64,000 nt of DNA from Sclerotiophoma versabilis (taxonomy: Eukaryota; Ascomycota; Dothideomycetes; Pleosporales; Didymellaceae): the NCBI GenBank assembly GCA_012274445.1, contig JAAROD010000081.1:744001-808000 (forward strand). Direction: 5' to 3'. The notes under the pieces are model-generated. The model was not told where the DNA came from and ran no database searches. It saw nothing but the letters and a program-made list of their open reading frames with translations. Below are positions 31,796-41,114 of this stretch, piece by piece. The position numbers were made by a program, and so were the translations under genes. The stretch's first letter is position 1; every line of letters starts with the position of its first letter.

Positions 31796-34700
31796 TTATG
31801 CGCGCCACGAAAACTCCTCTTCCATAGGCATCGGCGTGCGCTCGGTGAGTTCAAGCTCGCGGTTTAGTCGTTCAGCGTCCTCCTCCTCTTCACTGCGCTG
31901 ACTATGACCCGAAAGTGGAGTACGCATAGGACTGGTCTGCATCGAAAGCTCTGCGTCGAGACTCGCCGAGATGGACTTTGTATCCTCTTGCGTCACAGGC
32001 GACATGGGCTCCTCGGTAGTAGCAGAGGCCTTACTGGCCCTCTTCCTGGCGCGCTCAAGTCGTGCTTCCTCACGCTGCTTCATAAGCTCCTGCTCGTGCG
32101 CCACAGCGCGCGCTCGCCTCTCTTCAACATCCTTGCGCTTGACAAACCGGCCCAGGGCATCAGAAGCCTGGATTAGACCGTCGATGGAGATAGCGTGGTT
32201 TGTCATCTGGTGATTGATGTAATGATAGACGCCGGCCGGGGTGTCGCATTGCAGGAGCGCCTTCTCGTTGAGTTTGAGTAAAGCAAGCGCGATCTGGAAA
32301 AGGAAGGTGGAGCCGTCGTGCATGCACAGCACAACATCCCAAACGCGGAATAAGGCCTCGGCGGAAAGGCAGTCTGTGAATACAGACAGGAACCATTGGA
32401 AAGTCAATGCCTCGAGCTCAATTTCTAGCTCGTCGAGATGGGCAGACAGCTTGGGGAGAAGTTCGACAACGTAGGAGCGTAAGACGCTCTGATCCGCACG
32501 AGAGGTGAGCAGATTCTGGTCGTAGTAATTCTGGGGCAGGATATTCTCGATCATGGTGGCAAGAACCCAAAATGCGTCCTCAGCGGTAGGCATAATGAGC
32601 AGGAGGCAGGCAGTAATGAGGTTCATGCCTTGGCAGTATCCAACCTCTGGGTTGCGGCGTGAGTAAGCAAGCAAGACTTCGTTTAGCTTCTGCACACCAG
32701 GTCCCGTACGGAAGAAGATGTTGTCGGTTAGCGTGCGCGTAATGTCCATCTCGATTTGTGTCGCGATTGAAGGATCGGTTTCGCCATTGCTGACAAGGTC
32801 CTCGTAATAGCCAGGTATGCGCAAACTAGAGGCACCGCTACACTCAGCCCAGATCTTAGCTCGGTAGCTGACAGGTATGCCACCCAGAACGAGGCGACGG
32901 AACTCTTGCCATTTGGCGCGACCGACCTTGCCTTTATTCCCTAAGCTGGCAATACCAATGATCTCGCCGTCAGTTAGGAGAGTCTCAGGCATGGCCTTCG
33001 AGCCACTGTCGGCTGCAGCATCACCCTCGCGTTTTTGCTGCGCCCGAACCTTCTTGTGAAACTCGTTCCAGATCTGCGTTCGCTCTTTTTGGATATTATC
33101 GTGGAGTTCGCTCATCTGGTCCAGCAGCGACTTCACTGGGTCAGCTTGAGAGGGTGGGTACGGGCTTATAGGCGTTGTGGGTACCGATGGTGTGACGATA
33201 GAGAGCTCGGCATGATTCGAAGAAACACGAGTCGGAGCAGGCTCTGGGTTCGCGCTCGAAGATGGCAGAGATCCACGCTTCGTCATTGTGATTTGACTCT
33301 TTGCATTAGATAGTTCAGCTTCGACCGGTTCCACAGTTACGGTCGTGATAGGTGCTGCTGATGGAGTGTGGGACAAAAGCTCAGTTGGCTGTGTTGCGAG
33401 CTTGAGGTAGTCAACCCACGACTTCAACACAGGCTTATTGCTCAGATCGTCCGAACCTGAACTTGATGGCCGTGAGGGGTCGCCACTACTTGCTGCTGAA
33501 GCGGGATCTTCGTTTTCTTCGTCAAGTCCCATTAAGTTGACTGCAGCCCTACCACCTCCAAGTGGTTCCACTCTGCTGCTGCGCTTGTGTTGGGCCAACG
33601 CAGCCGCGGCCTCGCTCTGCCTCTTCTTTCGACGTTGGTCGTAAATGAAACCAAATCGATCAGTGAGATACTCGCTACTACCAACGAATCGATTGTGATG
33701 CTGAACCAATGTGGGTGGTCGTGACTCCTCAGGTAAGATACGGTCCATCTCAACTGGTCCGAGATTACTTAGGCCACGAGAGGGTTGTGGGCTTGCAATG
33801 CTAGAACCAATTTTAGGAGTATCCCCGGCAATACTCTTGATGGTTCCGTTGGGACCAAGGTTTCGTTTCTGAACATTCGTCAGAGACGTTTTTGCAGACT
33901 GCGTGGTCCGTGTCGAAACCACAGATGGGGTACGGTCTGCACCGTCTGAATCTGTGCGCTTGCGACCTCTGACCGTGCTAGCCTTCGCATTGCTCGCTTG
34001 GGTATTCCCAGCAACCATCTTCAGCGCCCAGCTTGCGATAGAGACTGATGAGGATCGACGACTTGAGCCTTCACCACCATGGTCGTGACTTTGTAACCTG
34101 CGAAGAGCAGGAACTGCATTGCCTCCCTTGTCTGAACCAGGAGGCACGAAAAGGTCGTTCGCAAGAGCCTTTCGAGGCGCCTTGGCTCCACTATTCGCTC
34201 GTGACCGTGTATGTCCTGATAGGCTCGATGCTTCCCTATCGACCATGCTTGCAACTGAAGGAGCTCTGCTACTCTTTCTGCTCGTGCCGTTCCAAATGTA
34301 GTTCTTCCAGCCAGGTCGTCCCACATCGCGTGGTGCGTCTGAGGCAGCTGAGTAGATTGAGGCAACATCAGCTCGCGGTGCTGAGCCTGCAGTGTCGATG
34401 CCGAGAGCGTCAGGGTGTTGTGCGACCTCGTCCTCCATGGCACGTGCCAGTCTATCTTCCATAGGATCATCTGGGTGGAGCCCAGAGAGTGCACTGTCGC
34501 CTCTTGTTCTTTGTTTTGTAAGTTCATTTGGATGCTCCCTGGTTCTCTCAAGATCGCGAAGCCGGGTTTCGATGTCCATGTTCGAGACCTCGCATTCCTG
34601 CAGCATCTTCTTCAGTATCCTCTCTCGTTCTTCAGCTCTTCGACGTAGAGCGGTGATCTGAGCATCTCGCTGGGCCAAATCTCCCGCCAGCTGCCTGACA

Positions 34701-35263
34701 AGGGCAACGGCGCCTGCCTGATCAATTGCGTCTTTGATGTTCTCGTCGGTGGAAAAATGCAGATTGCCAGGGACTTTCGAGGGCTCGGTCGGTGTGTCGT
34801 CGAAAAGCGCCGAGCGATCTCTGGCTGAAGGTGCTCCCATCAAGCTTCCTACGATCTGCTGTGTCGACTTGGTGACCTTCCTCACCGTCGCGGTAGGTAT
34901 AGGACTTTTCAAGGCATCAGGTGGAGGTACAGCCTTCACAGTGTCCGGCGACGCTACGGTATTGTTGTCGCCATTTTTGACAATCTCATCTGCTACGCCG
35001 CTGGTTGCGCGAAACCAGCCGTTGATGCGCGCCTGTACTGGAGACGCTTCTGGACTTGGGGACAGCGAGGGAAACGATGTCAGACTCTTGGTATCCTCAG
35101 GTGGAGAAGGGTGTCGGCTGCGGCTGCGGCTCAGAGACGCATTGGAGGCTCGCTTGCTCGGCCGTACACGCTGTATGCTGCGGTTCCTAGGGTTGGAGAG
35201 GGTCGAAGTCTGCGAGGCGGTGCGCACGAGATCAACCGACCGCGGAGTGTCAACCGCCGCCAT
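31796..35263 (-). CDS. TBC-domain Rab GTPase-activating protein
   Basis: A single exon of 1155 residues. The N-terminal 180 residues are basic, Ser-rich and probably disordered. A coiled coil follows at about 185-245 (LVRQLAGDLAQRDAQITALR, RRAEERERILKKMLQECEVS), then a long Ser/Pro-rich linker. The TBC domain is at about 797-1010: GIPVSYRAKIWAECSGA, the arginine-finger motif IEMDITRT and the glutamine-finger motif GYCQGMN, both intact, then FQWFLSVFTDCLSAEALFRV. After it comes a charged helix (EERRARAVAHEQELMKQREE) and an acidic tail. Both catalytic fingers imply an active Rab-GAP in membrane traffic. The target Rab is unknown. The start is the first ATG after an in-frame stop-containing leader. 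It is head-to-head with the Spartan-like gene. Confidence 0.93.
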   Translation of the reverse strand: MAAVDTPRSVDLVRTASQTSTLSNPRNRSIQRVRPSKRASNASLSRSRSRHPSPPEDTKSLTSFPSLSPSPEASPVQARINGWFRATSGVADEIVKNGDNNTVASPDTVKAVPPPDALKSPIPTATVRKVTKSTQQIVGSLMGAPSARDRSALFDDTPTEPSKVPGNLHFSTDENIKDAIDQAGAVALVRQLAGDLAQRDAQITALRRRAEERERILKKMLQECEVSNMDIETRLRDLERTREHPNELTKQRTRGDSALSGLHPDDPMEDRLARAMEDEVAQHPDALGIDTAGSAPRADVASIYSAASDAPRDVGRPGWKNYIWNGTSRKSSRAPSVASMVDREASSLSGHTRSRANSGAKAPRKALANDLFVPPGSDKGGNAVPALRRLQSHDHGGEGSSRRSSSVSIASWALKMVAGNTQASNAKASTVRGRKRTDSDGADRTPSVVSTRTTQSAKTSLTNVQKRNLGPNGTIKSIAGDTPKIGSSIASPQPSRGLSNLGPVEMDRILPEESRPPTLVQHHNRFVGSSEYLTDRFGFIYDQRRKKRQSEAAAALAQHKRSSRVEPLGGGRAAVNLMGLDEENEDPASAASSGDPSRPSSSGSDDLSNKPVLKSWVDYLKLATQPTELLSHTPSAAPITTVTVEPVEAELSNAKSQITMTKRGSLPSSSANPEPAPTRVSSNHAELSIVTPSVPTTPISPYPPSQADPVKSLLDQMSELHDNIQKERTQIWNEFHKKVRAQQKREGDAAADSGSKAMPETLLTDGEIIGIASLGNKGKVGRAKWQEFRRLVLGGIPVSYRAKIWAECSGASSLRIPGYYEDLVSNGETDPSIATQIEMDITRTLTDNIFFRTGPGVQKLNEVLLAYSRRNPEVGYCQGMNLITACLLLIMPTAEDAFWVLATMIENILPQNYYDQNLLTSRADQSVLRSYVVELLPKLSAHLDELEIELEALTFQWFLSVFTDCLSAEALFRVWDVVLCMHDGSTFLFQIALALLKLNEKALLQCDTPAGVYHYINHQMTNHAISIDGLIQASDALGRFVKRKDVEERRARAVAHEQELMKQREEARLERARKRASKASATTEEPMSPVTQEDTKSISASLDAELSMQTSPMRTPLSGHSQRSEEEEDAERLNRELELTERTPMPMEEEFSWRA

Positions 35264-35779
35264 TTCTTTTAGGCTCTGCAGCGAGCGCGCGCATGCGTGT
35301 GGTGAACGAAGGCCGCACGTGGAGGTTTCGTTGCAGCTGTGTTGTGGCGGGCGTGAGGGTTGTGTGTTTGCTGTGTGCTCGTGTTGTTTGTGTGCGGCGC
35401 TGCGTGCATGTGGGACAGGCGTGCTGTGTGCGTCATAACAGTATGCGTCGTGGACGATCGTTATCCTCTCTGCGTGCTTTCGACGTGATCAAAATTCTTC
35501 GCAGCAGCGGACAGTGCACACCAGGGAAATCACGGCGAAAGGGATGGGCTGCAATAAAGCGCACTGCAAGGGGGTTCCAGGCACAACTCACGGACGGTGC
35601 CTTGGGCGTGGACGGTTTGGACATAAGGCGGACGGACCGACCTGCCAAATCCCATCCACTAGCCACGAAGCCACATGCTTGACAGCCAATGCCTGTCATT
35701 TTTGCCCTACCGGCTCGTGTTCCGGAACGATATCGATACGCCTACCTGAAACGTGCCTCTTTTATCGCCCAATGTTCCA
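35264..35779. promoter_or_regulatory. Bidirectional promoter region with a GT-rich stretch
   Basis: Between the divergent TBC and Spartan-like genes. From about 35290 to 35435 the plus strand is strikingly rich in GTGT/GTTGT words, so the leader of the TBC transcript would be CA-rich. No other feature is visible. Confidence 0.4.
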
Positions 35780-36916
35780 ATGCCTATTACGGACGAGGAT
35801 GCCGCACTGCAGGCAATTGCAACCCTAGACTCACTGTCGGCTGAGCAACAGGATGCACTGCATGCCATCAATGCCGTCATCAACAATGGAGACCCGTTCG
35901 TTGATGCTTTTGAGCTATTTGGGTACTACGACAAACTGTATTTCAGGAATCTTCTGGTGCCACGCGTAGAGCTAATGTGGTCACCACGACTGACTTTGTA
36001 AGTGTTGCTTCCATGTCTCATCGGAGCACATCTGGAGCAAGGTCTCAGGTTGACAAGCCGGGCCGGCCCACGTGCATCCAGATTCACGTGCGAAACGCAT
36101 GCTAACTCTAATTTTAGGTGTGCTGGAATCTGTGAAGTTTCGAAGGATCCCTCGACGAACAAATTCACGCGCATTCGCCTGAAGCTGAGCACTCCTTTGT
36201 TGCAGTATCGGCCGCGCTCTGACACGATTAACACGCTACTGCACGAAGCCATACACGCCTACTTCTTTATCACGACGTCGTGGAGTCATTCAAGGGGCGA
36301 TGATGGCACAGGGCATGGTGTTGGGTTTCAATTACTCGCTGACGCTATCAATAACCACGGCAACTATGGGGTTACTGTCTACCACAGATTTCACGACGAG
36401 GTAGAGAGCTACCGAACGCATGTCTGGCAGTGCGGCGGGCCATGCAAGACTCAGCCACCGTTTTTTGGCCAGGTGAAGCGTAGCATGAACCGAGCGCCAG
36501 GTAAAGCCGATAACTGGTGGGCAAGACATGAAGCTGAATGTGGAGGGGCGTACACAAAAATCAGTGAGCCTGGGCTTACCAAGAAGCAACTCCAGAATCT
36601 GAGTGGCAAGGAGAGAGCAAGACGACAAAAAAACAAGCTCGACAGTTGGATTACGACATCAAAGAAGAACAGTAACGTTGAGGGTGAGACCTCCAGGAAG
36701 CCTACTGCTCTGAATGAAGAGGATGAAACCTCTTCGACACCGAGCGTGAAAGACACGGTAGTGACCTCGGGCGTAGGCCAGAAACGTTCGAGAGCTGAAA
36801 ACGACGACGGTAGTATGCTCATTGTTGGCAAGAAAACGCTCGTTGAGTGCCCGATCTGCACCATGCGAATTGCGGATACGAAGATCAACGATCATTTGGA
36901 TGTGCTGCATGCTTGA
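35780..36916 (+). CDS. Spartan-like (SprT) DNA-dependent metalloprotease with UBZ4 finger
   Basis: Exons 35780-35997 and 36118-36916 flank a 120-base intron (GTAAGT...TTTTAG) and give 338 residues. The SprT domain covers about 40-200: FELFGYYDKLYFRNLL, WSPRLTLCAGICE across the splice, and the zinc-protease motif LLHEAIHAYFF with HGVGFQLLADAINN. WWARHEAECGG is the Cys/Trp-rich strand that follows. The C-terminus has a ubiquitin-binding zinc finger CPICTMRIADTKINDHLDVL then H (UBZ4). This matches SPRTN/DVC1, which cuts DNA-protein crosslinks at replication forks in the nucleus and is recruited through Cdc48 and ubiquitin. I do not see an obvious Cdc48-binding motif, so recruitment may rely on the UBZ. 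Confidence 0.92.
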
Positions 36917-37149
36917 GGCATGACCCTGACTGGCTGGTGCATGCACGTCATCCCGTCGCCGTTGATGCCCCACCTAGGGTCCAACTGCAACACCGCCAGG
37001 ATATCATCAAACCAAAACTACATCGCCAGTCGCCAGTGCACCTGGACTAAACTGGCAGCTTCAAGCAGTGTGCAACTTTACCTGTTGTCCAAATCATCAG
37101 CCTGCGTCAAAGACAAAAGCTTTCACAAGGCTAGCACAACCTAGACACG

Positions 37150-37791
37150 ATGACAACGCCTGCAATCCCACCCTTCCTCCGTCTCCCTCTGGAGCTCCGC
37201 TATGCAATCTACGACCAATTCTGCATTCCCAAATTGCATAGCTACCCCTACAAACAGCCATCACCCATCGCAGCAATCGACATAGTTGGTCCACCAATGA
37301 GCCTCCTTCTTCTCAACCATGCACTGCTCGAAGAAATATTAAACTACTACTTCGCACACTGCACCTTCCGTTTCGTGGCGCAGAGCTTCAGCAATGCAAA
37401 AAACATCAGGAATATGCCAGCGGGCTCTTTGCAGATCATTCATAGGTTAAGAAAGGTGGAGCTTCTACTCTTGCCGGGAACGATGAAGGCTACACCCTAC
37501 TCTACCAGAGTACCTATGAATACCCGAGGAATGTCCGAATTCTGGCTTGCTAACCACATAAGTCTGTTACGGGATGAGGCGAACGAATTGAAAACGGTAA
37601 TTGTATCGATGAGGAGAGTGAGTTGGAACCACGAATGGAGTATGAGGGAAGAGACGCAGGCGTTGTTAATACCGTTGGAGGACTTGAAGGGGAGGGTCTG
37701 TTTTAGGGTTGGCGAGGTCGTGGGGCCAGCGGCGGTTGAAAAGGAGATGCTTGAGGAACTAACGCTGCTTCTTGAAGGATTGAATAGTTAA
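37150..37791 (+). CDS. Small LPxELR-motif protein, F-box-like
   Basis: A single exon of 213 residues. It starts MTTPAIPPFLRLPLELRYAI then YDQF, the LPxELRxxIY motif found at the head of many Dothideomycete proteins often labelled F-box-like or 2EXR. The remainder is Leu-rich with GPPMSLLLLNHALLEEILNY (the usual LLL-N-x-x-EE pattern after the motif) and RFVAQSF. No other domain is visible. The function is unknown; an adaptor role in ubiquitination is only a guess. Upstream ATG choice is clear because the motif follows directly. Confidence 0.8.
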   Translation: MTTPAIPPFLRLPLELRYAIYDQFCIPKLHSYPYKQPSPIAAIDIVGPPMSLLLLNHALLEEILNYYFAHCTFRFVAQSFSNAKNIRNMPAGSLQIIHRLRKVELLLLPGTMKATPYSTRVPMNTRGMSEFWLANHISLLRDEANELKTVIVSMRRVSWNHEWSMREETQALLIPLEDLKGRVCFRVGEVVGPAAVEKEMLEELTLLLEGLNS

Positions 37792-38191
37792 TCTGTGCAT
37801 ACATTCGTAGCAAGAAAGGACAACTTGGAGGCATTTAAATCTTTTATCGGGATATGGTAACTGTCTACATTCATCAGGCTCGTAGGCGGCCTTCTCTCAC
37901 ATCTATATCTTTGTGTCTGGTTCGACTAAGATTGACGGCGGTCACCTAGCTTGACCCGGGCTGATTGATTGTGCTTGCTTGCCTTCATTTGATCAGACAG
38001 CGCAGGAGGTCGACCGCCATCGCAATGATTCATCCTCTTCATCGTCCTCGTCACACTCAAGGACCTCATCTAGAAAGCTTGAGCGTGCCCTCAGGCCCCG
38101 CTTCTTGTTCCCCCTCTTGGTGCCCCCGATCACTGCATGCCCCTTAGGGCGGCGCTGGGAAGGGGCATTGTACTTTTGGTCATGAACAACT
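37792..38191. other. Intergenic region between convergent genes
   Basis: 3' ends of the LPxELR gene and RLI1. The ORF at 37965-38185 has Ser-rich chance sequence and is not supported. Confidence 0.5.
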
Positions 38192-40227
38192 TCAAGCATC
38201 ATCTTCCAAGAAGAAATAGTTCCCAGTCAACTTCTGCTCTTGGTCAAGCTGAGAGTTGTACTTGTTGATACGCGGGCGGTAGGAGTTAGGGTCACGACGG
38301 AAGGTGACATCCAGGTTCTTCAAGAAGGAGTTGCAACCGGAGAGGAGAGACTCGGGGGCGCGGGCGCGGGCGTGAACGGCAGGCTGACCATCGAAGACGA
38401 TGACACGGTCGGCAAGGTAGGTGGCCATGACGAAATCGTGCTCGACAACAAAAGCGGTCTTCTTAGCGTGCATAATGAAGCGCTTGATGACACGAGCAGC
38501 AATGATACGCTGCTCAGAATCCAAGTAAGCACTGGGCTCGTCGATGAGGTAGATGTCAGCTGGAATACCCAAAGCCAAGACGATAGCAACACGTTGCAAT
38601 TCACCACCAGACAGGTTCTGGACCTCCTGGTCAATGAAGTCGTCCATCTTCAGTGGCTTGTAAACATCAGTCTGGAACTGAGGGCTTAAGAAAGCAGCCT
38701 TAATCTTCTTAAAGAAAAGTTGGCGCACAGTACCCTGGAACTTGGGTGTGATGGTCTGAGGCTTCATAGAGATGCTCATCTTAGGGATCTTGGTTGTGCC
38801 ATCTGGCTGGATGGCACCAGCAAGCATCTTACAGAAAGTGGTCTTTCCGGTACCGTTCTCACCCATCATGACAATGATCTCAGAGTCGTTGAACTCTCCA
38901 GATTCGATATCCAGCTTGAAGTTACCCTGGGTCCTGGACATCTTCGGGTAGGTGTAGTCGTGGGCATGATCGATCATGAACTCATCACCAGCCTCGCCAA
39001 TGCGGAACTGCAACGACTCCTCGCGGAAACGTAGGTTCTCAGTTGGGATGTTACCGTCCAAAAAGATGTTGATACCTTCACGGACGGATGCTGGGAGAGT
39101 GACAACACCGTAAACGGCAGGCTTTCCGTAAAGAACACAGATGAAGTCGGAAAGGTAGTCGAGAACAGACAGATCGTGCTCGACACAGATAACGTAGTCG
39201 TCAGGACGGAGCAAGCTACGGATCTTGCGACCGGCGGCAAGACGTTGCTTTACGTCCAAGAAAGAGGATGGTTCGTCGAACATGTACACGTCGGCCTTCT
39301 GCACGCAGACAAGGGCGATGGCAAAACGCTGAAGTTCTCCGCCGGACAGTAGGTTAACTTCACGGTCGAAGATGTGCCTCAATTCGAGATCATCAATCAT
39401 CTCGTCAAGGTTGTCCATTTGCGCGCGCGCACCGATAAGCTTTCCGACGGCCCTATCGGTACTCTTAATGGCCTTGGGAATCTGGTCGACATACTGAGGC
39501 TTGACGACGGCCTTGAGGTTGTCCTCGAGGATCTTGGTGAAGTAGTCTGCAAATCATCAGGACCAGAACGCGCAGCAAAATTTCTTAGTATACTCACTCT
39601 GCAGCTCAGATCCACGGAAGTGCTTCAGAATCTCCTCCCAGTCAGGTGGGTTGTCGTAACGTCCCAGGTTGGGCTTGAGCTTGCCACTGAGAATTTTGAG
39701 TGCGGTACTCTTGCCAATACCGTTCGTTCCAACAAGACCCAGCACCTGTCCAGGGCGGGGCATAGGCAGCCTGTGCAGCTTGAAGCTGTTCGCCGAGTAG
39801 CGGTGGGTAACCTGGGTCTCGAGGTTGGTGGGCAAGTTGATGATGTTGATGGCGTCGAAGGGGCATTTCTTCGGGCAGATACCGCAACCGATACACAGGC
39901 GCTCAGAGATGAAGGCGATCTTAGACTCGGGGGTAACTTCGATGCACAGCTTGCCTGTGCGGACTACAGGACACGACTTCTTGCATTCTTGTCTGCATTT
40001 CTGCTACTTGTTAGTGCACGGACTGGAAGTGGGGAGTTTCTGGCACTCACCTTCGGCTTGCACTGTCGTCACGAACATCCTCACGTTAGCCATGCCAAAT
40101 TTTTGTGCGTAGAGGGGCAGCGCGGGGTACCTTGTCCGAGTTGATGATGGCGATACTATCGTGTGTTAGTAAAAGTACTCGTACTCATACTGTGGAGTTC
40201 GACATACCGGGTGAGCTTGTCCGACAT
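38192..40227 (-). CDS. RLI1: ABCE1/Rli1 ribosome-recycling ATPase
   Basis: Five exons (40208-40227, 40131-40155, 40051-40062, 39598-40000, 38192-39546) encode 604 residues, the family's normal size. The Fe-S domain has CKPKKCRQECKKSCP and CIGCGICPKKCPFDAINI, all eight cluster Cys present. NBD1 has GTNGIGKST and LSGGELQRFAIA; NBD2 has GENGTGKTT and LSGGELQRVAIV; the Walker B motifs MFDEPSSFLDVKQR and LIDEPSAYLDSEQR are intact. Rli1 splits terminated ribosomes in the cytosol and is essential in all eukaryotes tested. Exon 3 is only 12 bases (TGCAAGCCGAAG, residues CKPK), flanked by good splice sites (GTGAGT donor, ACAG acceptor); it supplies the first cluster Cys, so it must be included. It shares its promoter with CHD1. 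Confidence 0.97.
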
Positions 40228-41114
40228 GGTGGTGGTGGTTGGCGGCGTCTGGACGCGGCTTCAAAGAGAGTCGAGGAACGATGTTGGCGGGGTGAATTTT
40301 GGCCTTCAAGTGTGCCAGCGAGAGACGAGGAGTTGAGCAGAGGACCAATGCGTGCTGCACGCCAAACAAACACCGGGGGCTAAGTGCGGGCAACGACGCT
40401 GCGGCAGGTACGAGAGTGGAGGAAGCGCAAGAGGACGGTGGAGAGATTCGCAGGGCTTTCTTCCTGTGACGTTGCGCGACGAACAATCAACGAGGCCGTT
40501 GTCAGCGACTCTGGTCCGCGCTGATTGGTCGGCGCTTGTCTGGCGTGCAGTTCGTCCCCCAAGCCCTGAAGGCCGAACTTGAACATCCCGATTCCTCACA
40601 CACTACCCCATACCTCACTCACACCAAGTGCCCACCCCGGCCCCCCAGCCTGAGGGCAGCTTCGTCATGGACTGTGAGTACTGACCCCGTGCCTTTTTTC
40701 TCTGCCAGTCTTGCACGTATCAACGCGCCGGTTTTTCGCGCGTCGCCGGCTTCGCTCAAGTCCATCAATACCATCGCGAATCCATGCCGCTGCATCCAGA
40801 AACTCGCCCAAGACACATAGTACAGACGAGCGCAACGCTTTGATCGCTTCAGCGCGTTCTCTATCGCCCATTCTACGTCCTCCGCCCGCCTACTGGGCCA
40901 CGCCGCCCAGCCGCCTATTCTCCATCACTCGTCCATCGACTATCGACCCATTCCATCAGACCTCCATTGAAGAAGTCTTTCCCTCGACCCCAGGCTACTT
41001 TCCGGTCTATTTGAGTCGCGTAGTTCTGCTCTATCCAACGCACCCGCTCTCGCTCACCCGACCCATGCGCATCTTGAGATATCACGCTGACCATCTCTCG
41101 CAGCTACGTCCGTC
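40228..41114. promoter_or_regulatory. Bidirectional promoter region of RLI1 and CHD1
   Basis: About 890 bases separate the two start codons. Several short ORFs occur on both strands but overlap each other without bias. The half nearer CHD1 is pyrimidine-rich on the plus strand, as is common just upstream of strongly expressed fungal genes. Confidence 0.45.

Noticed and set aside
34734..35438. 234-codon plus-strand ORF over the 5' end of the TBC gene
   Set aside because: Antisense shadow that runs into the GT-rich promoter, giving Cys/Val/Arg-rich chance sequence.
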